A stretch of 64,000 nucleotides of DNA from Lyophyllum atratum (taxonomy: Eukaryota; Basidiomycota; Agaricomycetes; Agaricales; Lyophyllaceae): the NCBI GenBank assembly GCA_014905825.1, contig JACGCN010000042.1, positions 1 to 64,000 of the forward strand, given 5' to 3'. A program made the translations under genes and the position numbers. Positions within the stretch are counted from its first letter, which is position 1, and every line of letters starts with the position of its first letter. Below are positions 13,517-24,527 of this stretch, piece after piece. Under the pieces are notes generated by a model that ran no database searches, was not told the DNA's origin, and saw only the letters and a list, made by a program, of their open reading frames with translations.

Positions 13517-16500
13517 ATGTCGGAGAGCAAGAGAAAGCCTGCCCGTAGCTTGCAGCAGATACACGATGCAATCAAGGGTATGAAGGGTTTCCACCCCCAT
13601 TTCATCTCCTAAACAAGTCCTTGTTCTCTAGAAATCCTCTTGACGACAAAATCGCAGCTGGAGGATATTACGCCTTTGACGCGACCATCTTTGACGAACG
13701 ATCTCCATCAGGTAGCTTCTTTGGCAGAGTCTTTCTCAGAACAGCGCCCAAGGTCGAACAACAAGACCTGGATCCATCTCGCTGACAGCCTGGACCAGGA
13801 AGGTCGGTACCCACTGTCAGACAACAAACAACGCCACTTAACGGAAACTTCCAGGCGTTAATCTCTGGAACATATCTGGCCTTATGCGCAAGACACCGGA
13901 AGACGACGGATTGCTCGTAGCAGCGCGTGTGTTTCCGTCTCCTTCCCTTGTTTTTCCGTGGCCTTACCACGTAGGAGCAACCAGTTAGGCTTGCGGCGTT
14001 CCGTCTCATTGAGGCAGGGTTAGAAATGAAGCCGGGGATAGAAAGTTCGTTTTACCGGACTTGTCGATGTGCTTCCGGGCGTGTGAGTCTCCTCGGGCTG
14101 ACCTAGTGTTCGTAAGGCCTGTTGCACGTACTCCAATTGGCGAGCAAAACGGGAGCTACTATTTCCGGTATGGTTGCACCATTCATCACTTCGGTCGTTG
14201 AACGCGACTGATTCTCCCATCAGAAGTGGGAAGGCACGATCTGGCAGCAAGGGTATTAACGAGCGCAGCCAAGGTCAGGCATCTGTTGACCCACTAAATA
14301 TAATCTTTCTTCCACTAACTCTCGTGGTAGTATGAAGAGCTCTTGAGGAACGCAGACGATCCGGATGGTGGCCATCGAAATGCCGTAGCATGTGGTGCTG
14401 TGGTCTATTTCTCCAGCCGAATGGAGGCGGTGGGTACCTCACGCTATCGTTCGCACACTGATGGTCCTAATAGCCATTCTAGGCATGGAAAGAGAACAAC
14501 TGCACTGTCGCGGACTTCATGTCACAAAAGATAACAGGTGAGTCAGTTTTTCCCTCTACCGTACTCATCAGACCGATGACCCATCACGTGTCTACAGATG
14601 ACGATCAACGCCTCGCCCTTCTTCCCCCTCACCTTGTAAGATTTCTACTTTTAGAGCATCAGTACGATCTTAAGGGTCCGATCCAAATATAGCGACAGCA
14701 TTTGGCATCCAAGTTCCACCGCATTGGCAAATCGATGCTAGAAGAGCCTGACGGCACCAAGTCCGCAGATGCGGTTAACTGGCTCCAGAAGGCTTTTGCA
14801 CTGGCGGATCCCCTGGTAGACAATGCGGCACTCGGCGTCGCGGAGCTGAAAGTGTGTACCGTATCAAGCCATTGTCCGAGAATTGTCCCGTTGACCATGG
14901 ACGTATCAGATATCTATCTTACAGGCCCTAGGTTCTTTCGTTCGCACTAATTGTTGGGCTACATCACTGATTTGCAACTATAGCTAGAGCATATTTCGTC
15001 GCAGGATCATATGACAGGGCCGAAGCTACTCTTGAGGAGCTCATCCCATCCATAGACTCTTCCCCTAATCATGTAAGATCGTTAGATTACCAATGCTCCA
15101 ACATAACACTTACTTGTTCCTTTCATTTAGGCAAGTTCCGGCTATCATGAACTTCGATGGCTGAGACTAGCCACCCTTAAACGAAGAAAGGCAGGGGAGG
15201 CAACCCTCCTTGATGGTTGGTCGTTTTGGTTCATTCATTTGGGCTCTTAGTCTAAATGCGTCCGTTCGACCTGACCAGCGTTCAAGTCCATAATCGATCA
15301 CATGGAGTGCTCAGAAACCAATATCACAGAGTAATCTTTCGCATACGTGATCGTTCGAACCTGTCCTTAACGCCACTTCGTCTCAGCGTCCTTCAAGATC
15401 TGAGGACCCTCCACCATCAACAGTAGGTCATGTCTCTGCCCCCGGGCCTTTCGGAGTTTGAAGGAACGCGAACTGAAAAAGGGTTGCTCAAGCGTCCTTG
15501 TTACGGCTGTCCATCAGCATTGTTTGCAGAAGGCATTAGCTTTTCATGGAACAGGACAGGATTGCGTTGACCGCCTCCTTTTATCGCTGATCTTCCATTG
15601 CGCAAAAGACGAAGATCACGAACGAGCCCTGAAGGCCATAGACACAGCCTTTACATGTACGTAACTCTGGTTCATAGTTACCTCTCTCCGCCTTTCTTAC
15701 CGCATCAAGCATATACCAGCCTTGTGTCAAGCTGAAGTTGAACTCGCCACTGTTCCCACAACAGCATGTCTGACTGTTCGTCCCACCACTTATTCTCGAA
15801 CGTGAGGCTGATCGTTCGCCACTTCAGCTGCTGTGGCAATATGGAGATCGCCACTACCACGCCAAGAAGTGGTCGGAAGCTGCGGACTGGTTTATGGCCG
15901 GTAGCCACAAACTTTTCAGGGTGAATAGTCCTACGGCAAGTGCGAAGTGTTTCCGCAAAGCCGCTTTGTGTTATATCGAGTATCGGGAGTACGCCCGTGC
16001 GTCCACGGTGATCCGCCGTTGTCCCACCAATGAGGGGAAGACCCATTATGTCATGTTTCTCATCGCGATCCATCAAGGTCAGTTGTCACCCACAAGTATT
16101 CGGGGACAGCTGAATACACGTGGATATCGCGAGCTGACAATCGGATACCTCGACCAGGTTTGGAAGACGAAGGTTCGAACACCCCGAACGGTCTGTGAAC
16201 ACCGCATTACTCACGCAAACATCTCGTAGCAATCAGGGCAGTACGAGAGATGCAGAAAGCTCCAGACTTTGACCGCAATATGCTGCTTCTTGCCACACAG
16301 ATTTCGCACCAGTCAGAGATGAAGGGTGTTCTTCTGTCGGTGCTTGAGGCGCTTCTCAAGACCCTGAAACTCGATAACAGCGGTGAGACAGCGGTAGAAG
16401 CTATGACATTGATTCGCTGTATCATCAGGCTTGCCTTGGGCTTGTTGGTCGAGCCCACGGCCAACAGGTTGGTCAGCTACTTATCTATCTTTGCCGGCGG

Positions 16501-18274
16501 ATCTTCTCATCGTGTCTCTGGATTTCCAGGACAACTCTGATTGACACCGTGGTGAATCATTTCCATTCTGGTGTGTCTTCCTCGAACGCTAGAATGTTCC
16601 CACATCATCCCCACCATACTTTTACAGCCAAGATTCTGACGGAAGCTGCATGCGCGCAAAAAGCGATGTCTTTGATAAGCAAAGATGTCTCATGGCTATG
16701 GAGAACAGCATACAATTGCGCTGTCCAAGGATGTACAGAGTGGGAACGATGCGAAGACAGGATCGCGGACCTGTTTGACGTTGCGAAAGAAGTAGGTCCT
16801 CGTACCATACCAAAATGCCACACGCTCGACCTCTTCCGGGAACTAGCTGTTAGAGGCCCTTTGCCAGGCATCCCCGGTCGACGTGGACCCGGACATGTAT
16901 TTGCATCTTATCAATGCAAGCTTCTCCGCGGTATCGGGACATGGTGATACTCCGTCACCTGCCATGCCTGGGTCCGTTTACTCATGATAATGTGCCAGTC
17001 TTCTCCGCCCGTGAAACACTTGTTTCCGACAGTAAGGTCGATGTGCGAATTGCGTCCTATTCCTATCCTCACAACCGTTCGCAATAGCTGATCTATGCCC
17101 CTTCTAGCCGGACCAAGTATCTGCCGTCACCGCGGAAATCGTTGCGTGCAAGAAGCGGATTAATGTTATCTTCGAGAACGGCAAAATCAAAAAAGAAGAA
17201 GAGATTCTTCGTATACAATACTTTATCCACACATTACAGGTTTTTGAAGCGGAGTTCCTGACCCAAGCCAAGGATTGGGACCAAATACCGCCCTTGGTGC
17301 AGGTAAGTTTGGGCCCTCATGGCACTGCCGTTTACTGATCACAGCTGTACGTATGCACCCAGGAAATAGTTAATTCGGGCCCATTGGCGCTCGGCACGTA
17401 CGAAGCAGTTGCTGACATATTGGTTTGTTCTTTGGATCACGTCCCTCATGAAATCACTCCTGACTGTTCGTGCTCCATCGCCGGGGCAGTGGGTAGAAAG
17501 AGATTGCCCGATCCATGGTGGGTTATGCCTTTCTTCCTTCGAAACTGTCATCGACAGCACCATCGTCCATCATCGCTCACACGATTTCATCCGCCCCCTA
17601 GTTTTGTATGGATGCCTAGAGGTTGGTCAGACTCGTTTCGTATAAGGAATCACTAATCCTAGAGATGGGCGCTCTCGAGGCGCTTCTGCGTGCGAGCCTG
17701 GATCACAATCACCTATCGGTGGAGAAATTTTCGAGATGGCTAAGGGCGATCTGCACGATCCTCCTTGCGCGCAACACATCCGAGGACAGGGTCAAAGCCA
17801 TCGGCTATGTCGAACAAGCACTCTCGGTGATCGAAGATAGTCATGATGACATTGACGAGGTCCGAACTAGTCACCTGTCCTATACGCTCTGCGGGCGTCA
17901 CCGCTGATCGATGTGATTGTCTTCTTTACCACACCCTCTTACAGCCGTACCCCATGGACGAACGCCAATGGCTTCTTGCAACGTCCTACAATACCGGCAC
18001 AGAGTGTCTGCAGTTCGTCTTCTCATGAAATATTCCCCTAGCGAGCCCGTTGGGACTCACCGGGACAACCCAAACAGCGGCTCCATACTTGACGAAGCCA
18101 AGCGATGGTTCGAAGCATCGACCGTGATTTGCAGATTTGTCCCAGGTGGCAAGGACCGTGCTGAGAAGGTGAGTGATCGTGGGCGCATACGTCACTGCCT
18201 CCTACATGCATGCTCCGTGCGCGTAGATTTCCGAAACATACACGCACCTGCTTTCACGCTACAATTCCGGGTGA
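13517..18274 (+). CDS. SPO22: Meiosis protein SPO22/ZIP4 (TEX11 family)
   Basis: This helical (TPR-like) repeat protein of the ZMM group promotes synaptonemal complex assembly and meiotic crossovers. The gene is cut by many introns of about 50-70 bases. My splice reading starts at ATG 13517 (MSESKRKPARSLQQIHDAIK). It passes through HVLQLASKTGATIS, HDLAARVLTSAAK, YEELLRNADDPD, SEAADWFMAGSHKLF, CFRKAALCYIEYREYARAS and SLISKDVSWLWRTAYNCAVQ, typical SPO22-domain blocks. It ends with AKRWFEASTVICRFVPGG and a short last exon ending RYNSG, stop at 18272-18274. Wherever I checked exon phases they joined in frame, including a 15-base exon at 16158-16172. There is no sign of decay. Its 3' end faces the UTP18 gene. 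The family call is strong; not every one of the many exon boundaries was worked out. Confidence 0.85.
16158..16172 (+). other. SPO22: 15-nucleotide microexon in SPO22
   Basis: A 15-base exon lies between an acceptor CAG at 16155-16157 and a donor GTTCGA at 16173. Used as an exon it links the preceding residues HQ to AIRAVREMQK in frame, adding GLEDE. Skipping it also keeps frame, since 15 is a multiple of three. Confidence 0.55.
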
Positions 18275-19149
18275 ACAGGCTCATTCGTGTACGTGACTCA
18301 ACCTTCTGTTTTATGTTTTTTCATGGCCGACCAAAGCGTCCCCAAGTACCCGTACTGGCGGCGCTCTCACGTCCCTTGCTGCTGGGTCTGTCCCTTCTGT
18401 TCTCCCTTTGGATGCCTTTCTCCACCTGCTAGAATTTTGCTATGCCTTCGAGTCTTGTTGGCGCTTCGTCAGTTACCTCAACTCCACGCACGCACCGCCG
18501 TGCTATCACCCGCACAATCTCCGCAGTTCGACCGGGTCTTCTTTCCTGTCAAACTTCACACTTGTACATATACACATGTTCCGGTGTATTATCAAATCGA
18601 TGTTTCCCCGTATCGCTGTTATGGTTAATATTATGGTTATGATACTTGTCCGGCGGTTGATCGATACTTATATGTACATGCCCCCGACAGGGATGTCCGG
18701 GTTGTCCTACGAAATTATCGTACGTGATACGCACGTTCATTGAATGACTCCTGATCGATGCGATCATGAGTCATGACAAGTTGCACAAAAATCTAAACGG
18801 AGGTGGCGGTATTCAAAGAGAAACTTCTTCCATACGGAGTGGCGGACAGAATGCTCGAACAAGTCCATGATGTTCACTTGCTTCAAGTTCATTTGTCCTG
18901 CGTAGCTACGCGACCACGGATATACATACCATGATACAGTACATCCCTTTTTCGTTTCTCCTAGACAGACCATCAGTCGTTCTTCCGTTCTACAATCATA
19001 AATCATTTTCAAGTTCAAATCCGACCGATCGATAGTAGGACAATGACACGCCACGCAAAACGCGACGGAGGAGGACGGAGGTCCGTCCTATCTTAGAACC
19101 AGAGGGAACCTTCTTCCGAGTATCCTGACGCATCGCATCTTACGCGAGC

Positions 19150-19377
19150 CCACTCGCACTAATTCCTGGGATATACATACGTACCATGGCATGTCGCCAT
19201 CCTTTCATTCAATAATATACTCGTCTCAGTCGGTGTGGCCGCGACGTAGCGTGTTAGGAGCACACTCGCACTAATTCCTGAAATAATCTAAATACCATGG
19301 CGTGGCATCATCTTCTCATTCAATAATAAACTCGTCTCAATCGGCGTGGTACTGCCAACCTGTAGCGGATAAGGAGA
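19150..19377. repeat. Two diverged tandem copies of a ~111-117-bp unit
   Basis: Unit 1 covers about 19150-19260 and unit 2 about 19261-19377. Both contain, in order, ACTCGCACTAATTCCTG, TACCATGGC, CATTCAATAATA, ACTCGTCTCA, CGGYGTGG and GTAGCG followed by AGGAG. They differ at many positions between these anchors, so the duplication is not recent. They lie in the 3'-3' interval between SPO22 and UTP18. The rest of the 18275-19424 interval holds no gene that I can support. Confidence 0.75.
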
Positions 19378-19424
19378 ATCCATAGTCTTTCGCAGTTTTT
19401 CCTCCTGCGTACGGTATCTATCCT

Positions 19425-21685
19425 TCAGACGCCATACCCATAATCCTTCAAATGATACAACAACACCCTTCCCCTCGTATTCCCAATAGCGACGTACTCG
19501 CTTCTTGCCGAAAAGTCGACCGCCGTGACGTGCCCCAGCGGCGTGCTTGACGTCGGCCAGTTTGAGAAGGAGGTTAGGGAGGGTGTGTGGATCTGCGGGT
19601 GACGGTTAGTAAGATGGGACAGGACGGGGAGGTGAAAGGTGATAAGAGATAATGTTAGACAAGGAGAGAAAGGAAGGAGGAAAAGACAAATAGAATAGAC
19701 AGGACGGTAAGGAAATCGTTGCCAAGACGAAAGGGAAAAGGGACGAAGTGACACAGGAGGAAGAAGAAAGAGGTACTCACAAGTCGCATAGCATCCTTCT
19801 TCTCCTGGCTGGCCACCGCCATAACCTGCGCATCGTGATTGAACCGTATAGATGAGATCGCCGTCGTCAAGTTCGCGATGCTCTTCAGCGGTTTCGGGTT
19901 CCCGCTCCCCTCCGGCGCGAACGAATCCTTTCCGTACACATTAACGAAACCCGTGTTCGATCTACATTGATTCCATGAGCTCCCTCCAAGAAAACGCAAG
20001 GACACGAAAACCACTCACCCAACCGCCAACCACCCCTTCCCCTCCCCCCCAGCCCCACTCATAACCCTCCCCGCCCCCCTAAACCCCCCCTCATCCCTCC
20101 ACCTCCTCACACACCTCCTCTCCCCCACATCCCACAAATACACCTCCGCGTCCCCACTCAGCACCGCCAGCTCCCTCTCACTCGCCCACCACAGCGCGCG
20201 CGCACCGCCTCCGCCCCCGCCGCTCTTGAGCGACCCGACGACCTGCCCGGCCCCGCTGGTCCAGTCCACGAGGTGCACGTGCCCGCCGCGCCCGGCGACG
20301 GCGAGGAGGGAGCCGGTGCGTGGGCTGAAGGCTGTTACTTCCATGCCTTCCCCACCTCCTCCTCCTCCGCCTCTGTCCGAGGCGCGCCCGCGTTTACGGG
20401 AAGAGGAGGTGTCGTTGAGCGTGTTGAAGGTGGTGCCCCAGAGCCCGCGTGCGTGGCGGGTGGTGACGCCTGTCTGGAGGTCGTGTGTGTAGAAGAAAGG
20501 GCGGGGGCCGGTGAGGAGGAGGGAGGCGCCGAGGGGGTGGAAGGATGCGCTGGATTGGGAGGTTAGGGGGAGGGAGGGAATGTGGAGGGTTTGGAGGAGG
20601 GGGTTGGTGTGTCCGTCGATCTGTGTAGTCGGAAAATACCCGTCAGTAGATGTTCATAGTGTACGGATACGGACTTGGAGAATGGAAAGAGAACGTACAT
20701 TGAACAACCGCACCCTCCGATCCGCACTCCCCACACAAAGCACAGGCACCCGTTCGCTGGGGTGGAACGCCACCACCTTCACCTCCCCGCCCCCCGCCCC
20801 CTGCGCCGCCAGATTCGCATCGCGCAGCCTCTCAATCTCCAGCGTCCCCGCCGGCAGCACCGTCTTCTGCCTCTGCTGCTTCCCCAGCAGAATACCCTCC
20901 GTGGACGCCAACAGCTCCTTCATACCCGCCTCCCCTTCCTCATCCAGATTCTCCTTCTCCTTCGCCTTGTCCTTCCGCGCCTTGACAGCCCACGCCGGCT
21001 CGGGGTTGATGCGCTCGTACTGCCGCCGCAGGCGCGCCTCGTACTCGCGGCCGGAGAGGGTGTCTTCGGAGGGGGCGTCGCGCAGCTTGCGGAGGCGCGG
21101 GGCGGAGAGGGAGATGGACGGGGGGTCGGAGGGGTCTGTCCATGCGGGGGGGTTGCGTGGTTTTTGGAGGGGGTGGGGGGGCGTGGGTTTTATGAGGGGG
21201 GATGAGGGTGTGGAAGAAGAAGAAGAGGAGGCGTGGGAGGAGGAGGATTCGGAGCCTGAGTCTGATGCATCGTCGTCGAAAGCTGAGGGTCTGTCTTCGT
21301 CCTCATCTTCGATGTTTGTTTCTAGGTCATCGCCCAGTCCAGTGCCTGGCAGAGCTCCGTCATCGACGAAGAATAACTATAAATTCCCGGAAAAAGGCCA
21401 AGTAAATAAACCTGTTCCTTAGAAAATAAACCAACGTACATCTGAGTCCATAAGATTATTGAACACATTCCCCCCCAAGTCCAGCTGATCCATATCCTCC
21501 GTCCCAGCAGCACCCACGGGTATCGTATTATCTCTGGGCACGAACTTGGTCCCAAAGAGCATGCTCTCGAGCCGGCGCTCCTCGTCGTCCTTGCTCGCAT
21601 CGTCTGTGAGGGGGTCAGCACCGAGGGGCTGCATCTCCTTGACCCCTTTCGAGGTCTTTTGTTTTTTGCGCGGGTGTTTCGCCAT
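19425..21685 (-). CDS. UTP18: U3 snoRNP-associated WD40 protein Utp18
   Basis: This nucleolar WD40 protein is part of the small-subunit processome that processes 18S pre-rRNA. Five exons (21440-21685, 20699-21376, 20019-20620, 19781-19961, 19425-19592) join in frame to about 624 residues. The N-terminus has KKQK, LFGTKFVP and GNVFNNLMDSD, followed by an acidic Asp/Ser tract. WD-type blades follow, with VKVVAFHPSERVPVLCVGSA, DRRVRLFNIDGHTNP, VTAFSPRTGSLLAVAGRGG, LAVLSGDAEVYLWDV, AISSIRFNHDAQVMAVAS and WPTSSTPLGHVTAVDFSA. The last blade, YVAIGNTRGRVLLYHLKDY, is characteristic of the family end. The start at 21685 gives MAKHPRKKQK. Long antisense open frames on the plus strand are compositional shadows of GC-rich codons. 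No breaks were seen. Confidence 0.9.
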
Positions 21686-21893
21686 GGGAGGAGGATGGGG
21701 AGGATGGGGAGGAGGATGCCCAGATCCGGTTCGCTTCCAAGCTCGAAATTTTGTGAGCACGTGGTCGAAATGCTGGATCACATGACGGATACGCGTTTAA
21801 TGTTACGCGTTCAGAACCAGATAAAATTCGGGATGGACTACGATACATTAGCTACAGGAAATGTTAGGATAGTAGATATCAGATTATAATGAA

Positions 21894-23385
21894 CTAATCG
21901 ACTCTCAACTTCTTCGGCTCCGGTTCCTCCTCCTCCGGCACAATCTGAGCGTCAGCGGCCTTTCTCTTATTCGGAATAGTCTTCTCCGTGTCATCGTCGT
22001 TCAAAGCCTCCAGGACCGCCCTCTCCGTGATCAGATCCGTAACGCCCAACATCGGCTCTTCCGCCTCCTCCACAATAACCTCTTCCTCCGCCGCACCCGC
22101 TGTCTTCAGAGCCTCTACAGCCGGCACCTCAACCGGCGCTTGGTCCTCTTCCTCCGTGACGCTCCTCTCCCTCCTCTCCTTATCTTCCTCCTCTCCCGCT
22201 TTTTTTCGGTCCGCAGTCCGTATGGGAAGCTCGATATCAGGAGGCTCCTCTACGATTCCCCGTTCTGGAAGGCTCTTGGGCTCCGCAGCAGAGATTTCCA
22301 CCGCCTCCTCCTCAATAATCGCATCCTCACGCGGATCAATGGGCGTAGCCGGCGCGATCGTCTCAATCGGCGGCGCAAAGATGGCCGGAGGCGCATCAAG
22401 CGGATCGACAGGCGCCACTATCGTCTCCAACGGTTCCTCCAGCGCCACGGCCGGTGGCTCCGCGGACCCGGTCGTCGGCACCTCACTCGCGTCGGGGGGC
22501 ACCTCCTCAGGCTGGATTAATGGAGTCTCTTCGACCGCTACACCCTCTACGACCACCCCTCCCGCCTCCCGCTCATCCAGGTCCACCTCCGCATCCGCAT
22601 CCTCAACCACGACACCCCCCACGACCACCCCTCCCGCCTCCCGCTCGTCCAGATCCACCTCCGCATCTGCATCCTCATCCCCCAACAACAGCCCCAGCCG
22701 CTCAATCTCCCCCTCCGTCAGTCCCTCCCACTCCATCCCCTTTCCAGCAACATACTCCTCCCCCTGCCTCTTCCCCACCACCTCCCACGCTTCCCCCCCA
22801 CCACCACCTCCCTCTCCCTCCCCTTCCTCATCCCCTTCCGGGCCTTCAGTGATGTACATCCCGACAAACGGATGCCCGTTATCATCCACCACCTCCGACA
22901 CCCACAGCCTATGCCCCTCCGTCGGCATCTCCCCCACCTCCTCCACCACCCCCTCAGCTGTAGGCGAATCCCACACCACGTCCTTGATATTCCACGTCCC
23001 CGCCCCGCTCTTCCCGCGGCGCGGCGTGAGCCCCGTGAACAGCCCCCGGAGTGGCCTCTTCGTCCCGTCGGCGCGCTGTTGGAGGAGCTGGAAGGCCCCG
23101 ACGATGTTGGCGGGCTTGGCGACGCGGGTGCGGGGTTTGAGGGCGAGGGCGAGGGCGCCCCATTCTTCGCCTGTTGTGGAAGGGGAAGGGGGGGTGATTT
23201 GGAAGTCGGAGGAGGGGTGGCCGTGCCAGACCCAGTGGTACGTTCCGAGGAGGAGGTCGAGGTCTGGCGTCTTTTTGCGGCGTTCCTGGGGATTCAATCG
23301 CAATGGGTGAGTGGTCTACGGGAAACGGGATGTGGGGAGGGGGAGAGGGGAGAAGGGGGCTTACGATATTGTCTGGGGCTGGCAT
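21894..23385 (-). CDS. Unrecognised acidic protein with an internal duplication
   Basis: A 21-base first exon (23365-23385, MPAPDNI) joins in frame across an 79-base intron to a long second exon (21894-23285), giving about 470 residues. The N-terminal ~150 residues look folded, with TPDLDLLLGTYHWVWHGHP, NIVGAFQLLQQRADG, GTWNIKDVVWDSPTAEG and LWVSEVVDDNGHPFVGMYI. The rest is very rich in Glu, Val, Ala and Pro and probably disordered, ending in a basic KKLRVD. A stretch beginning DADAEVDLDEREAGGVVV occurs twice, 24 codons apart, from a 72-bp tandem duplication around 22552-22676. I do not recognise the family. The start is supported by the spliced frame. A 440-codon open frame on the other strand is the antisense of this one. 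Confidence 0.65.
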
Positions 23386-23455
23386 ATGAATAGTGTTTGA
23401 TGTGTAGTGCTTGGTTTTGGGTGTGGTGGGAGGAGGACTCTTCGAGTCGTTCCGG

Positions 23456-23832
23456 ATGACACTGAGAGGACGCGGGCTCGGAAGGGTGGGCGGGTGGTTG
23501 CCTCATTTGTTTACTTTGTGCGTAAGTACCAAATAACGCTTTTGCGTGGTTGGAGGCATTTCAGATGGCCTCTACATAGCAGGTCGCTAGAAAGCTGCTG
23601 GAGCGCCATGGAATAGTCAGACGCGAATTCTCATATTCTACGTTTCTTGGACTTACCGATTCACCGCTAGGAAAGGTAGGTTGGTCCTTCCTACTCATGT
23701 ATCATCAGGCTGCGATGAACAGCGGACGAAAACCCACGGGCATTGAGAGGCTAGACGTCGAGATCAAGGTATGTAAAGACTCTGAACTTATCGGCTAACT
23801 CTTTCGCTTGCCATCAGATGTTGATGCGGTAG
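23456..23832 (+). CDS. Possible small three-exon gene, unrecognised
   Basis: A candidate of about 88 residues: exon 1 23456-23521 (MTLRGRGLGRVGG...), intron with GTAAGT, exon 2 23583-23768 (VARKLLERHGIVRREFSYS, later RKPTGIERLDVEIK), a 49-base GTATGT/CAG intron, and exon 3 23818-23832 ending at TAG. All joins are in phase zero, which supports a real coding unit. I recognise no family. It would be transcribed divergently from the acidic-protein gene, whose start lies 70 bases away. The first exon is the weakest part and the true start could be elsewhere. A solo LTR lies 200 bases downstream and could have removed or replaced its original 3' flank. Confidence 0.35.
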
Positions 23833-24030
23833 TAGATCATTCCGATTAGATTAGATGAACGGGAGACTCCCATCTCGAAAATCGATGCAGACGACTCCGG
23901 GATAAAGCATCTCACGAGATGCTTTGGCAAGAGGGCTAGAGCTGCAACTGGATTGGGCTTCATCAAGGTTACCACTGAGGAACATCGGCGTGATGAAAGG
24001 GATACCTCCAAGTTCTCTCGAACTCACGGC

Positions 24031-24357
24031 TGGAGTCGTGTCTCCTATGCGGGGACGTAGACACACTGAGAGATACGGACCAATATAAACAGACGAGTGC
24101 TCCGATTACTTGAGCGAGTACGAGTGAATATCGAGATAAGATGCGTAATGAGAAAAGAGGGGAAACCGGATAGGTAATGAAAGATGAGGCTCGTGGCCCT
24201 ATTTATACAAGAAAAAGAGCTTGGTGCAAACCTAAATCCAAGAACGTTGGGACGGCATCGGGAGTCGATATCGACGACGAGCTGAAGATTCGTAGTCGAA
24301 TCAGAAATGATGACGTCGAGTAGCGGAACAGCTGAATGTGGTAACCGTAGGATTACA
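24031..24357 (-). mobile_element. Solo LTR of a Gypsy element, ACGGC target duplication
   Basis: Read on the minus strand this 327-bp segment begins TGTAATCCTACGGTTACCAC and ends GACTCCA, as does the LTR of the complete Gypsy element at 29168. It aligns along the whole length, including GACGTCATCATTTC, a TATA-like TGTATAAATAG and GTCTGTTTATATTGGTCCGT. It has diverged at many positions. The five bases ACGGC stand directly on both sides (24026-24030 and 24358-24362), so this is a genuine insertion reduced to one LTR by recombination. No internal region is present. Confidence 0.92.
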
Positions 24358-24527
24358 ACGGCGCGATATTGAATTAATTAGACGGCGTTGAAAGTAATGT
24401 CTCCTATGATTGTCTTTGATGGATAAACCATGTCTTGCAGGTTTATCGAGCGCGGACTATGTCTATTCCAATAGAATTACATATGATATTTACAGAAATA
24501 TACAAGGATCTTCAAAAGGCCGAGCAT

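Noticed and set aside
21988..23310. 440-codon plus-strand frame and other long plus-strand frames at 20511-21422 and 22454-22852
   Set aside because: They are antisense to UTP18 and the acidic protein, consist of low-complexity Ser/Pro/Arg and arise from GC-rich third positions of the true genes.
23676..23708. Apparent 33-base GTAGGT...CAG intron in the small gene
   Set aside because: Too short to splice and open in the same frame, so it is better read as exon.
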